NCBI GenBank assembly: GCA_902801255.1
Contig: CADCHO010000031.1
Coordinates: 1-47,855 of the forward strand
From: an uncultured Eubacteriales bacterium
GTDB taxonomy: Bacteria; Bacillota; Clostridia; Peptostreptococcales; Anaerovoracaceae
DNA: 47,855 bases
Direction of reading: 5' to 3'
Shown here: piece by piece, positions 25,016 through 34,171 of the stretch
Layout of the letters: every line of letters begins with the position of its first letter
How positions within the stretch are numbered: position 1 is the first letter of the stretch
Program-made: the position numbers and the translations under genes
Notes under the pieces: model-generated
What the model was told of the DNA's origin: nothing
Database searches by the model: none
The model's input: only the letters and a program-made list of their open reading frames with translations

Positions 25016-26288
25016 TCCAGGCATTGCTGAGATTGTAGCCGCCGCACTGGAAATCCCTGTCGGCGAGCTCTCCTGTTATATACAGATTCTTAACGAGAAG
25101 CGACTCAGAAGTCGCTTCATTTATTTCATCCAGAGAAACTCCTCCCATAGTGACCTGAGCATCATTCCAGCCTCGAATCTGTACAGGGTGGAATTCAAGT
25201 GCATGCACGTGATCGGCTATAGCACGCACCTCTTCATCATTGAATGATGAAATCGGTCTGTCTTCGAAAGCTCTGCCGCTTTCATCTGGTCCACTACCTG
25301 CAGACGCTATCACATAGTCTGCCAAAGGCTCCTTGAGTACAGTCCTGAGGATCTCTCCTGCAGGCGTGTCAGCGAAGTTTCCATTCTGTCTGTCCCGTAT
25401 GTACTCAGCTATATCTCCATCCGGGAACAGATCTACCTTCACAAGGAACTCATCAAGGCTCTCGCCTGCCCTCCTGTCATATCTCATGTGCCGGGTCATA
25501 TTGAAGACGCAGATCCCGGACAGTCCGTACTTTGTGAACTGTATCTCACCTGCCTCCTCAAACACTTTGGTTTCTTCGCCGAAGACCTCATCCGGATCCT
25601 TATACAGCGACACCACACCCGCGCTTCTTGTACCACCGAGAGTTATCCCGCACGGTCTGCGCCCGGCATCCCATTCGTCACACTCTATACCTGTCAGAGC
25701 CGGTACAGGTGTCACTATTTTGTGGCCGAGGTTTCTGGCGATCCTGAACCCGTCACCTATTGTTCCGAATGAAGGACCGGCCTTTCCTCCCATCGCCATG
25801 ATCACGAAAGATGTCTGTGTTATGATGCTTCGCATACCGTCACGGTCTTTCAGGACCGTCTCCAGTCTGAACAGATTGCTGCCAGGCAAAGACTCCGATA
25901 CAAGTGATGATGAGATATACTTTATCGACATCAACTCTTCGCCGCACGCGAATTTCACGCCCAGAGAAGCCGCTCGTTCGGTCAGAAGTGTTACCACATC
26001 TGCCGCGGATTCTGAATACGGATATACCAGACCGTTTTCATAGACCCTTGTGACCAGACCTATCTCCCTGAAAAACTCCATTATGCGGCTGAATCCGGCA
26101 GCACCTGTGTTGCTTATATTACAGCGTCCGCTCCCGGTAGCACGTATCTTCCGCCCCGGTTCAGGCATCTTTTCTATTACAAGCACGTCAAGATCCGGGG
26201 CTTTCATCCCCAGCTCTATGGCAGCTGCCAGTCCTGATGCACCGCCGCCCACTATTACAACATCTGCCGATCTTCTTTCTTTTTCCAT
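24960..26288 (-). CDS. HI0933-like NAD(P)/FAD-dependent oxidoreductase (aminoacetone-oxidase family)
   Basis: A 442-aa flavoprotein with the N-terminal FAD motif VVIVGGGASGLAAAIELGMK, then GRKIRATGSGRCNISNTG, a hallmark of the HI0933/BaiN-like family. The C-terminus has GGVSLDEINEATSESLLVKNLYITGELADRDFQCGGYNLSNAW. The physiological substrate is not established. It is the third gene of a run behind metK and dut (5 nt after dut), all downstream of a SAM riboswitch. Its end overlaps the oppositely oriented flavoprotein gene, so two unrelated-strand flavoproteins meet tail to tail. Confidence 0.9.
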   Translation of the reverse strand: MEKERRSADVVIVGGGASGLAAAIELGMKAPDLDVLVIEKMPEPGRKIRATGSGRCNISNTGAAGFSRIMEFFREIGLVTRVYENGLVYPYSESAADVVTLLTERAASLGVKFACGEELMSIKYISSSLVSESLPGSNLFRLETVLKDRDGMRSIITQTSFVIMAMGGKAGPSFGTIGDGFRIARNLGHKIVTPVPALTGIECDEWDAGRRPCGITLGGTRSAGVVSLYKDPDEVFGEETKVFEEAGEIQFTKYGLSGICVFNMTRHMRYDRRAGESLDEFLVKVDLFPDGDIAEYIRDRQNGNFADTPAGEILRTVLKEPLADYVIASAGSGPDESGRAFEDRPISSFNDEEVRAIADHVHALEFHPVQIRGWNDAQVTMGGVSLDEINEATSESLLVKNLYITGELADRDFQCGGYNLSNAWITGLAAADDIVQLYATLL

Positions 26289-26293
26289 TCCGC

Positions 26294-26797
26294 TTATTTG
26301 TCAGTGCTTCCGAATCCGCCGTTTCTTGAGCTGTCAGACTCAGCGCCTTCCGGGACCTCATATCTCACAACTATTCCTTGTGCAAAAGGCTTGCCCTCCG
26401 CGAGCATCACAGTCTTGTCTGAAGGATTTTCCAGGCTGACTATTATATGTCCCTCATTATCTGAATCGCAGTAGTCCGCATCGATAACTCCGACCGTGTT
26501 TGACAGCCTTATGCCGTACTTGAATCCCAGTCCGCTTCTCGGAACCACGAGGAGCACCCTGTCTCTGTCCTCTTCTTTATTGCATACCCAGCGTACACCG
26601 GTCGCTATCCTGAAGCTGCTGCCGCCTTCAAAGTTGAGGCTGAACGGCATAAAGAAGTCGCAGCCTGCTGATGCCGCAGTTGCCTGCTTCGGCAGCTTTA
26701 TGGAGTTATACCACTCCTTCAGTCCTTTTTCAGAAAGTCCCCTGACTCCGCAGTCAGCCTTCCATTGTTCGAATGAAACCTTTTCGAAATGTGACAT
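26294..26797 (-). CDS. dut: dUTPase-family protein
   Basis: dUTP plus water gives dUMP plus PPi, keeping uracil out of DNA and supplying dUMP. Five trimeric-dUTPase motifs can be seen: AGCDFFMPF (motif 1), VPRSGLGFKYGI (2), NTVGVIDADYCDSDNEG (3), EGKPFAQGIVV (4) and RNGGFGST at the C-terminus (5). The N-terminus carries an extra approximately 35 residues compared with the shortest members. The ATG at 26797 follows AGGAGG, 9 nt after metK. The 167-aa length fits. Confidence 0.9.
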   Translation of the reverse strand: MSHFEKVSFEQWKADCGVRGLSEKGLKEWYNSIKLPKQATAASAGCDFFMPFSLNFEGGSSFRIATGVRWVCNKEEDRDRVLLVVPRSGLGFKYGIRLSNTVGVIDADYCDSDNEGHIIVSLENPSDKTVMLAEGKPFAQGIVVRYEVPEGAESDSSRNGGFGSTDK

Positions 26798-26806
26798 TCT
26801 GTCCTC

Positions 26807-27991
26807 CTAGCAGCCTGCTGCTTTTCTGAGTTCGTCTGCCTTGTCTGTATCTTCCCATTTTACTCCGAGAGCTGTCCTGCCCATCTGTCCGTAAGCTGCC
26901 AGCGCTCTGTACTGAGGCTTATTGAGTTCCAGTTTTCTGATGATCGCAGCCGGGCGCATGTCGAAATGATCCAGTATCAGATTTGCTATCTGCTCTTCAT
27001 CGAGCTTACCGGTACCGAAAGTATCGACGCATACCGAGACCGGCTTCGCTACTCCTATAGCATATGCCAGCTGCACCTCGCATTCTGTAGCGATGCCCGC
27101 AGCCACGATATTCTTAGCTATATAACGCGCCATATAGGCTCCTGAGCGGTCCACCTTCGTAGGATCTTTGCCCGAGAATGCTCCGCCTCCGTGCGATGAA
27201 TGACCGCCGTAAGTATCTACAATGATCTTTCGTCCTGTTAAGCCGGAATCCCCCATAGGTCCGCCGATAACGAATCTGCCCGTAGGGTTTATGTAATATT
27301 TTGTCTTCTCATCTATAAGCTCTGCCGGTACTACAGGAGTGATCACGTGAGTCAGTATATCTGACCTGAGCTGCTCAAGCGTCACATCAGCGCTGTGCTG
27401 AGTTGACACTACTATCGTATCTATTCTGGTGATCTTGCCGTCATCGTATTCTACTGTAACCTGAGTCTTTCCGTCCGGTCTGAGGTAAGGCAGTGTGCCG
27501 TCCTTTCTGACCGCAGTAAGCCTCAATGCAAGCACGTGCGCCAGCTTGACCGACAAAGGCATAAGTTCTTCTGTCTCAGAATTTGCATAACCGAACATCA
27601 TGCCCTGATCGCCGGCTCCGATATGCGCGAACTCATCGCTCAGAATGCCTTTTTTTGACTCAAATGACTCGTTTACGCCCATAGCGATATCTGCCGACTG
27701 TTCTTCCATATGTACGATGATTCTGCAGGTGTTGCCGTTGAAGCATGCATCGTCATTGTCATAGCCGATATCACATATGACCTTGCGGGCGATCGCCTCA
27801 TAGTCGACATCAAAATTGCCGGATGCCTCTCCGAATATCATGAGAAAGCCCGTCTTTGCTGCGCATTCGCATGCAACGTGAGCATTAGGATCCTGTGCAA
27901 GGATCGCGTCGAGCACAGCGTCTGATACCTGATCGCATAACTTGTCAGGATGACCCTCAGTGACTGATTCGGATGTAAATAACTTCTTCAT
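26807..27991 (-). CDS. metK: S-adenosylmethionine synthase
   Basis: ATP plus methionine gives SAM. The 394-aa protein starts [17 protein letters not shown]; family signatures are [12 protein letters not shown] and [22 protein letters not shown] (described in part). The frame is open to 28075, but that stretch is the riboswitch leader and lacks family sequence. The ATG at 27991 follows AAAGGACC at slightly long spacing. A SAM-I riboswitch with terminator sits upstream, so expression falls when SAM is high. dut and an FAD enzyme follow closely. Confidence 0.97.
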   Translation of the reverse strand: MKKLFTSESVTEGHPDKLCDQVSDAVLDAILAQDPNAHVACECAAKTGFLMIFGEASGNFDVDYEAIARKVICDIGYDNDDACFNGNTCRIIVHMEEQSADIAMGVNESFESKKGILSDEFAHIGAGDQGMMFGYANSETEELMPLSVKLAHVLALRLTAVRKDGTLPYLRPDGKTQVTVEYDDGKITRIDTIVVSTQHSADVTLEQLRSDILTHVITPVVPAELIDEKTKYYINPTGRFVIGGPMGDSGLTGRKIIVDTYGGHSSHGGGAFSGKDPTKVDRSGAYMARYIAKNIVAAGIATECEVQLAYAIGVAKPVSVCVDTFGTGKLDEEQIANLILDHFDMRPAAIIRKLELNKPQYRALAAYGQMGRTALGVKWEDTDKADELRKAAGC

Positions 27992-28030
27992 TTTTTTATA
28001 TATGGTCCTTTCACTTCTAACAGGCCAAAT

Positions 28031-28178
28031 AAAAAGATCTCCCTGCCGCACGCAGAGAGAACCATAGATCCTCATCTGCCGGAGCTTGGCCTTCGCCCCG
28101 TGGGAATTGGCACCTTCACTTCCTGTGAGGTTGCCGCGGGATCAAAGGGCCCATTCCCTCCCCCGCTCTTAATAAGGA
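28031..28178 (-). promoter_or_regulatory. SAM-I (S-box) riboswitch with terminator, upstream of metK
   Basis: Read on the minus strand, the leader has the S-box core: TTAAGAGCGGGGGAGGGA, then GGCCCTTTGATCCC, GCGGCAACC, GGTGCCAATTCC and the ATGAG box near 28070. It is followed by a stem CTCTCTGC/GGCAGGGAG and a T-run (28031-28065), the intrinsic terminator. SAM binding should stabilise the terminator and reduce metK, dut and the FAD gene together. Confidence 0.93.
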
Positions 28179-28224
28179 CGTATTTATTATATCCTCGCCG
28201 TGTGCAAAGTCAAGCCTCATCTGC

Positions 28225-28237
28225 TATACTTGATGCA
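28225..28237 (+). promoter_or_regulatory. Extended -10 promoter, possibly giving a leaderless mRNA
   Basis: TGC-TATACT (28222-28230) is an extended -10 element. The ATG starts 7 nt after it, which is where the transcription start is expected. No Shine-Dalgarno lies before the ATG, and an in-frame TGA at 28231 blocks an upstream start. The -35 region is weak, as is usual with an extended -10. Confidence 0.5.
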
Positions 28238-29529
28238 TGGCTGAGCTAAAACTTATTTATGGAAAACAATCCGTAAAATACGATCATTTCAAAGAGTTCG
28301 ACTTCGAGTCCTGCCGCGCCGTATGCACAAGGCTGATGGGAGTCGTAGCTCTTAAAGTGACTTGGCGCAGCAAGACTGACAGGCGCGAGCGCATGTATCA
28401 GGTGATGCACCTCGATTATTCGGAGTATGGCATAGATGAGTATAAGGAGTTCATCTGCACACCCGGCAGTGATGACTTTGCTGACAGGAAAGAAGAGATG
28501 ACGGCTCTGTGGAATCACTTTGTCTATGTCATGGGCGGCAGTATAGAAAGCATTGATGCGTCGTGCATGCTGAGGCTGATCGAAGATGCTCTTCCTCTTG
28601 CTTCTGAAAGCATCTCGCGTGAGTATGATAATGAAGAAAACAGGGAGTTCCGCGCTTATGCAAGGATGCGTCTCGGATTTATGCAGGACGCACTCAACTG
28701 TAAAGGTATCACGTCGGCAGACTGCAGTACCCGGGATGCTATTGAGACTACAGCTCCTCTTAAGCTGTCAGCATACGAGACCATCAACTATTTCATAATG
28801 AGAATGGTCGACAGCGACTTTGATGCTGCATCATATCTCTCATCAATGAAACCGGAAGATCTTCGCAGCTGTGATCTTACCGGAGCCGGCATACAGACGC
28901 TTATCAAATGCGATATACAAAGAAGTGACCGTAAAAAGGATGTTCCTGCTGACAGGTACTCCTTCCCATTCCGCTGCCGCTTAACGACACTTGCAAGGGA
29001 TGCATACTATCACTACACCCTGGTTATATGGCTGAACGGAAATCACAGGGCAAAGAACCCTCTTGTTACAGATATAAAGGTAGGCTCTGTGATAAAGCTT
29101 TCGGATTATGAGGCTGCAATCCAGGTAAGCCGTCCTGAATTTCTAACAGTCTTTGACTGCAAGGACGAGATGATCAGAGGATTCGATCCTAAATATGTCA
29201 GTCTTTTTGCCAACTCCACACAGATGGCGGTTCCGAACGGCTGGCTCTATACGGCGTACAAAGGAGACAATTCGCATGTTGACTCATCATCATACAGATT
29301 AAATGATGATGTATATGGCTTTGCCCTTCTTTCAATAGCCGGTGAGCTCGTACTGATGAGCAATGAACTCAGATATATATCCATGCTCGATGACGCTACT
29401 ATTTTCTCAATGTACTCGCCGTTCATCAGTACCAAGGGAAGGTTCCGTCTGGACACTCCTGTCTTCCAGACACTGTGCAGTGCACCGGGGGTGATGTTCG
29501 ACGACATGGTCGAGCCTGAAGGAGACTGA
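28237..29529 (+). CDS. Protein of unknown function (430 aa)
   Basis: No family recognised. It looks soluble, with mixed alpha/beta content, no membrane segment and no signal peptide. Recognisable features are N-terminal strands (LKLIYGKQSVKYDHF), a helical middle (SCMLRLIEDALPLASESISREYD) and a C-terminal half with many aromatic residues. The first ATG is used because a stop codon lies just upstream. The gene stands alone between metK (opposite strand) and a DnaA-box cluster and has codon use like its neighbours, so it is probably resident rather than transferred. Confidence 0.7.
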   Translation: MAELKLIYGKQSVKYDHFKEFDFESCRAVCTRLMGVVALKVTWRSKTDRRERMYQVMHLDYSEYGIDEYKEFICTPGSDDFADRKEEMTALWNHFVYVMGGSIESIDASCMLRLIEDALPLASESISREYDNEENREFRAYARMRLGFMQDALNCKGITSADCSTRDAIETTAPLKLSAYETINYFIMRMVDSDFDAASYLSSMKPEDLRSCDLTGAGIQTLIKCDIQRSDRKKDVPADRYSFPFRCRLTTLARDAYYHYTLVIWLNGNHRAKNPLVTDIKVGSVIKLSDYEAAIQVSRPEFLTVFDCKDEMIRGFDPKYVSLFANSTQMAVPNGWLYTAYKGDNSHVDSSSYRLNDDVYGFALLSIAGELVLMSNELRYISMLDDATIFSMYSPFISTKGRFRLDTPVFQTLCSAPGVMFDDMVEPEGD

Positions 29530-29840
29530 TCAGGTTTTAATTAAATACAAAAAAACGCATCTTCACATTTTGTTCGTTTTTTTGCCACAGCTTTTTCAAC
29601 AAAACAGGAAAGCTTTTAATTTGCAAGGTTTGCGACTTTTCCACAAAGTTTTGAAAAATCGTATACAATCTTTTCCACGTATGCATGTGGAAAACTCCAA
29701 GTGCTATTTCGTTGAAATTTCAACGTTTGAAACGATTTTTCCTTTGTGTCAACAGGATTTATCCACATATTTTTGATTTTTTATGTCACGCGATTTTGTT
29801 CGATTTTGTGAAACGCGTGAAACATCGGAAAGGATTCGAC
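29530..29840. other. AT-rich intergenic region with DnaA-box-like cluster
   Basis: About 310 nt without a gene. It has one exact DnaA box, TTATCCACA (29759-29767, plus), and three near matches: TTTTCCACA (29637-29645), TTTTCCACG (29671-29679) and TGTGGAAAA (29686-29694, reverse). The middle two form an inverted repeat, TTTTCCAC-N8-GTGGAAAA. A-T tracts surround them. This is an oriC-like architecture, but no dnaA, dnaN or rpmH is near, so a DnaA-regulated promoter or a DnaA reservoir is as likely as an origin. Confidence 0.55.
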
Positions 29841-31076
29841 ATGTCCACAAAAAGGATATACCAGACTGACCAATATGCTTCATCAAACGAAGCTGTGATC
29901 ACCGCGATCCGCGAGAAAAACGGCATGGATGTTATCGCCTGCGATACATCAGTATTCTACCCTGAAGGCGGAGGCCAGCCTTCCGATATAGGAAACGTAT
30001 CCCTCATCGGATCAGAGCAGGTCTTCGGAATAACCCGCGCCTTTGACGAATCACTCGTGGGCGACGTATGGCACATTACTGATGCCCCCGCAGGTACATT
30101 CAGCACAGGCGACAGGGTCATGCTCAGCATCGACCGCGATCTCCGCTTCAGGAACATGCAGCGCCACTGCGGTGAGCACATGCTCAGCGGCACCATGGAT
30201 ACGCTTTTCGGAGGAGTCAATAAGGGCTTTCACATGGGAGATGAATATATCACTATCGATATCGATCTTGGCGGACGCATGCTTACAGACGACGAACTGG
30301 ATCTCGCAGAACGCACTGTCAACGAAGCGATCTGGGCTGACCTTCCTGTAACCGTAACCTGGTTCGACGATTATGAATCATCCCTTGCACTTCCTGTACG
30401 CAAGCAGGTACCTCATGACGGTAAAGTGTCCGTAGTGACGGTCGGAGATCTTAACGACCCTTACGACTGTATCGCCTGCTGCGGCACCCACCCTGCAAGG
30501 TCTTCCGAGGTAGGGCTGCTTGCGATCTATAAGCGTGAGCCTAACAAAGGCATGAACCGCATCTACTTCGACTGCGGAAAGGCCGCATTCGACAGACTCA
30601 GTGCCGACTCAAGGATACTTGCCGAGGCAGCACGGCGTTACTCCTGCTCCCCTGCCGATTTCATAGGCAGACTTGATGCCGAGGCAGAAAGCATATCAGC
30701 TCTCAAGGCGAGACTCGCAGGAATGACAGCATATATAAAGGATGCGGAAAAGGAAAAGATCATTCAGTCTGCCGGAGATGCCGGAGCTTCCGGATACGTA
30801 TACAGCTCAGACGTCCTTAACGCTGACGACCTTCTGAAGCTCGGCTTTTCGGTCATCAACGAAATACCGGGGCTCTTCCTCATTATGAGGCAGCCTGAAT
30901 CACATACCTGCCTGCTTTTGTCCTCTTCGGAGGAGCGCAAGTGCGGAGCAATAGTAAAAGCAAACGTAAAAAATTTCAACGGTAAGGGCGGCGGCCGCGA
31001 CGACAACGCCAGAGCCATCTTCCCTTCCAACGCCGACATGGATGCCTTCATAAAAGAAATATCCTCTCAGAACTGA
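29841..31076 (+). CDS. Alanyl-tRNA editing protein (AlaX-like)
   Basis: Hydrolyses mischarged Ser- or Gly-tRNA(Ala) in trans. The zinc-site motifs of the AlaRS editing domain are present: MQRHCGEHMLSGTM (HxxxH type, about residues 104-117) and DCIACCGTHPARSSEVGLL (CxxxH type). A C-terminal DHHA1-like region (NGKGGGRDDNARAIFP) makes it the longer form, 411 aa. The open frame starts far upstream, but the ATG at 29841 follows GGAAAGGATT and begins the family sequence. The start is directly downstream of the DnaA-box region. Confidence 0.9.
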   Translation: MSTKRIYQTDQYASSNEAVITAIREKNGMDVIACDTSVFYPEGGGQPSDIGNVSLIGSEQVFGITRAFDESLVGDVWHITDAPAGTFSTGDRVMLSIDRDLRFRNMQRHCGEHMLSGTMDTLFGGVNKGFHMGDEYITIDIDLGGRMLTDDELDLAERTVNEAIWADLPVTVTWFDDYESSLALPVRKQVPHDGKVSVVTVGDLNDPYDCIACCGTHPARSSEVGLLAIYKREPNKGMNRIYFDCGKAAFDRLSADSRILAEAARRYSCSPADFIGRLDAEAESISALKARLAGMTAYIKDAEKEKIIQSAGDAGASGYVYSSDVLNADDLLKLGFSVINEIPGLFLIMRQPESHTCLLLSSSEERKCGAIVKANVKNFNGKGGGRDDNARAIFPSNADMDAFIKEISSQN

Positions 31077-31122
31077 GATCACGTGGTACAATTAAGGCAC
31101 AGCATAAATAAGGAGGATCAAC

Positions 31123-31767
31123 ATGAGTGACAAGGTCATCGTAACTATAGACAGAGAATTCGGAAGCGGCGGTCATGAGGTCGCAAAGCGTCTTGCAGAC
31201 AGGCTCGGGGTCCCGTTCTATGATGAAGAGATAATCGCTATGGCTGCAAAAAGCACCGGATACAATGCGGAATACATCCGCGATAACGACGAAAAGGCTC
31301 CTGATTTTTCTTTCAGCAACATGTTCTCCGGATTCGATTCGTTCCAGACCTCACCTTTCGCAAAAGTTCAGGAGGAAGAGTTCAATATTATCAGAGAGAT
31401 CGCAGCCAAAGGCAGCTGTGTCATAGTCGGACGTGCTGCTGACTATATACTCTCGGAAGAAAGGCATGTCAGCATATTCCTCTTTGCACCGTTCGAAGAG
31501 AGAGTCCGGAGAAAACAACAGATACATAATACAGCGGAACCTGAGAACCTCTTCGATGTCCAGACGGTAGAGAAACAGGTAAGACAGATCGATAAGCAGC
31601 GCCGCAGATATTATGAGTTTTATACCGACAATAAATGGGGCGGCCGCGATGAGTATGATCTTCTGATCAACACCAGCCGCGCGGGTGTAGAAGGCGCAGT
31701 GGATATCATCGAAGCGTACATTAAAGGCGGCAAGGATAAAGATCTTATGTCTGACCTGGAGTACTAA
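31123..31767 (+). CDS. Cytidylate-kinase-like protein
   Basis: A 214-aa protein of the AAA/cytidylate-kinase-like family. Near the N-terminus, VTIDREFGSGGHEVAKRLADRLG gives a Walker A-like GSGG loop. VIVGRAADYIL and the C-terminal YYEFYTDNKWGGRDEYDLLINTS are typical of this Clostridia-rich family. Kinase substrate is not known; it is distinct from the housekeeping Cmk. ATG follows AAGGAGGATCAAC. A terminator-like hairpin lies 75 nt downstream. Confidence 0.85.
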   Translation: MSDKVIVTIDREFGSGGHEVAKRLADRLGVPFYDEEIIAMAAKSTGYNAEYIRDNDEKAPDFSFSNMFSGFDSFQTSPFAKVQEEEFNIIREIAAKGSCVIVGRAADYILSEERHVSIFLFAPFEERVRRKQQIHNTAEPENLFDVQTVEKQVRQIDKQRRRYYEFYTDNKWGGRDEYDLLINTSRAGVEGAVDIIEAYIKGGKDKDLMSDLEY

Positions 31768-31840
31768 GATAGAAGTACAGATGTACGGGTTTCATAAACA
31801 CAGTCCGCAAAATACGGATGGCAATCAAACAATGTACGTG

Positions 31841-31869
31841 AACGGCGGAATTTCGCCGTTTTTTCTTTG
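31841..31869 (+). terminator. Rho-independent terminator
   Basis: AACGGCG pairs with CGCCGTT (7 bp) around GAATTT, followed by TTTTCTTTG. It ends the alaX-kinase transcript before the liv operon. Confidence 0.85.
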
Positions 31870-31887
31870 CTCTTTATTTCACGAGTC

Positions 31888-31960
31888 TTGCATTCAAAAA
31901 GATTTAGTGTAAAATTTTAACTATCTTTTATACATTATATTGTCCGGCCTTTTCAGGCCG
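31888..31960 (+). promoter_or_regulatory. livK promoter and leader hairpin
   Basis: A likely promoter is TTGCAT (31888-31893), 16 nt, TAAAAT (31910-31915). The leader then holds a 6-bp hairpin CGGCCT/AGGCCG (31945-31960) of unknown role, without a T-run. The ribosome site ATGGAGGA lies at 31984-31991. Confidence 0.45.
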
Positions 31961-31998
31961 CTCGATATCATCTTGAAAACTAAGATGGAGGAATCAAA

Positions 31999-33180
31999 AT
32001 GAAGAAAATTCTGGTATTGGCACTTTCACTCGTGCTTGCAATGCTGGCACTCGCAGGCTGCGGTGGCGGCGGTGATTCCGGCTCCGGCGGCGGCGACACC
32101 ATCAAGATCGGTGTATTCGAACCTGCTTCGGGAGATAATGGTGCAGGCGGAAAACAGGAGACTCTCGGCATCCAGTATGCTAATAAGATGTGTCCTACAG
32201 TCACAATCGGCGACAAGGAGTATAATGTTGAACTCGCTATCGTAGACAACGAGTCAGATAACTCCAAAGCCGTAACAGCAGCTCAGAACCTCGTATCACA
32301 GAACGTATCCATCGTTCTCGGATCATATGGCTCAGGCGTTTCGATCGCTGCTGCAGATGTATTCGCAGATGCGGGCATGCCTGCCATCGGCGTAACATGC
32401 ACAAACCCTCAGGTAACAGCTGACTGTGAGCAGTACTTCAGAATCTGCTTCCTGGATCCTTTCCAGGGCACAGTACTTGCTAACTACGCATGGGACAGCG
32501 GCTGCAAGAAGGCTTACTGCCTCTCCAAGCTGGGCGATGACTACTCAGTAGGACTTGTCAACTACTTCGTAGAAGCATTCAAGGGACTCGGCGGTGAGGT
32601 CGTTGAAGAGCAGTTCCCAGACAAGAACTCCGACTTCACTTCTTACGTAGCAAACGCTAAGAACAAAGGCTGCGACGTATTCTTCGCACCTGTATCCACA
32701 GAGGCTGCAGCACTGATCATCGACCAGGCTGAAGCTCAGGATCTCGGAATGCCTATCCTCGCAGGAGACACATGGGATTCCAACGTAATCACAGAAGCTG
32801 CCAAGGGCAAGAACGTAGACATCACAGTTACTACCTTCTATCAGGAAGGCGGAAACCCTGAATTCGACGAAGGCATCAAGGCATGGATGGAAGAAGATTC
32901 AACAGCCATGACAAATAACGGCGGCAACACAGATCTCGCAGCTGTAACAGCAATGGGCTATGATGCATACTTCGTAGCACTCGAGGCAATGAAGGCTGCC
33001 GGCTCAACTGATCCAGCTGACATCCTCGCTGCACTTCCTGCTCTGCAGGTAAGCGGTCTGGTATGCGGAGATGTTTCGTTCAACGAGACAGGCGATGCCA
33101 ACAAGACTGAGGCTTTCGTCAAGAGATGCAATACCGAAACAGGCGCCTGGGAGTTCGTAAAGACACAGTCCGCAGAATAA
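31999..33180 (+). CDS. livK: Branched-chain amino acid ABC transporter substrate-binding lipoprotein
   Basis: A 393-aa lipoprotein. The signal peptide (1-20) ends in the lipobox LALAGC (lipidated C21), followed by a Gly/Ser-rich linker GGGGDSGSGGG. The family pattern is IKIGVFEPASGDNGAGGKQET, then VDNESDNSKAVTAAQNLVSQ and FVKRCNTETG. It captures a branched-chain or related amino acid for LivHM. The codon bias is the strongest in the window, so the gene is probably highly expressed. A strong hairpin follows at 33236, which can raise the livK level above the downstream genes. Confidence 0.95.
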   Translation: MKKILVLALSLVLAMLALAGCGGGGDSGSGGGDTIKIGVFEPASGDNGAGGKQETLGIQYANKMCPTVTIGDKEYNVELAIVDNESDNSKAVTAAQNLVSQNVSIVLGSYGSGVSIAAADVFADAGMPAIGVTCTNPQVTADCEQYFRICFLDPFQGTVLANYAWDSGCKKAYCLSKLGDDYSVGLVNYFVEAFKGLGGEVVEEQFPDKNSDFTSYVANAKNKGCDVFFAPVSTEAAALIIDQAEAQDLGMPILAGDTWDSNVITEAAKGKNVDITVTTFYQEGGNPEFDEGIKAWMEEDSTAMTNNGGNTDLAAVTAMGYDAYFVALEAMKAAGSTDPADILAALPALQVSGLVCGDVSFNETGDANKTEAFVKRCNTETGAWEFVKTQSAE

Positions 33181-33235
33181 TACGGGTATAGCAAGGGACA
33201 GATAGAGATCCACGATCTTATGATCAAGTAGAAAT

Positions 33236-33265
33236 GCGGGAAGCCGCGAGGCTTCCCGCGATTTT
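33236..33265 (+). terminator. Intercistronic hairpin after livK (partial terminator)
   Basis: A 10-bp stem (GCGGGAAGCC/GGCTTCCCGC, loop GCGA) followed by GATTTTG. It lies between livK and livH and probably attenuates or stabilises the livK message. Confidence 0.7.
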
Positions 33266-33283
33266 GTAAAAAAAGGAAAAAAA

Positions 33284-34162
33284 ATGTTACAAACCTGGTT
33301 ACCATACATACTCGCCGGCATCGCTGTCGGCGGCCAATACGCACTGATAGCCATAGGATACACGATGGTTTACGGTATCCTGAGGCTCATCAACTTCGCT
33401 CACGGCGACGTATTCATGTGGTCGGGACTCATCATGGTTTACCTGATCACCGTGCTCCCTCTCTGGGTATCGGTCATACTGGTAATAATCTTCGCGATAG
33501 TTCTCGGCACAACTATTGAAAAAGTCGCTTACCGGCCACTGCGTTCCGCACCGCGTATGTCCATAATGATCTCTGCGATCGGCGTGTCATACCTGCTGCA
33601 GAACTTTGCGCTTTACATTACCGGAGGTCTTACAAAGACATATCCTGAGATCGGTTTCCTGCAGAAGACGATAAAGATCGGTTCTGCTACAACAAAGATG
33701 GTCACTGTCATCACACCGGTGCTGACGATCGTTCTCGTGTTCCTGCTGGTAATGCTCATCAAGCATACAAAGATCGGTATGGCAATGCGCGCGGTTTCCC
33801 GTGACTTCGAGACAAGCTCGCTCATGGGTATAGACATCAACAGAGTCATCACAGTCACATTCGTGATCGGCTGTGGACTCGCTGCTATCGGATCAGTTCT
33901 CTACTTCTCCAACTACACAGGCATCAACCCTATGTCGGGAGCTATGCCGGGTCTCAAGGCTTTCGTAGCCGCGGTATTCGGAGGAATCGGTTCTGTACCG
34001 GGAGCTGTTGTCGGAGCCTTTGTAATAGGTATCTGCGAAAACCTCATCAAGGGCGCAGGCTGGACTACTTTCTCTGACGCTTTCACATTCGTTCTCCTGA
34101 TCGTCATCCTGATGGTCAAGCCGACAGGACTCTTCGGCGAGAAGAACATCGACAAGGTATAG
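33284..34162 (+). CDS. livH: Branched-chain amino acid ABC permease LivH
   Basis: A 292-aa inner-membrane permease with 7-8 predicted hydrophobic segments. It starts WLPYILAGIAVGGQYALIAIGYTMVYGILRL (described in part). The EAA-like cytoplasmic loop is MRAVSRDFETSSLMGID (about 165-185), and GAMPGLKAFVAAVFGGIGSVPGAVVGA is the typical C-terminal block. ATG follows AAAGGAAAAA. Ten nt separate it from livM. Confidence 0.95.
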   Translation: MLQTWLPYILAGIAVGGQYALIAIGYTMVYGILRLINFAHGDVFMWSGLIMVYLITVLPLWVSVILVIIFAIVLGTTIEKVAYRPLRSAPRMSIMISAIGVSYLLQNFALYITGGLTKTYPEIGFLQKTIKIGSATTKMVTVITPVLTIVLVFLLVMLIKHTKIGMAMRAVSRDFETSSLMGIDINRVITVTFVIGCGLAAIGSVLYFSNYTGINPMSGAMPGLKAFVAAVFGGIGSVPGAVVGAFVIGICENLIKGAGWTTFSDAFTFVLLIVILMVKPTGLFGEKNIDKV

Positions 34163-34171
34163 GAGGGCGCC

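Noticed and set aside
27992-28075. N-terminal extension of MetK
   Set aside because: The codons are riboswitch terminator sequence, and [13 protein letters not shown] is the family start.
29685-29840. Upstream extension of the alanyl-tRNA editing protein
   Set aside because: It runs through the DnaA-box region, has no family sequence and no ribosome site; ATG 29841 has one.
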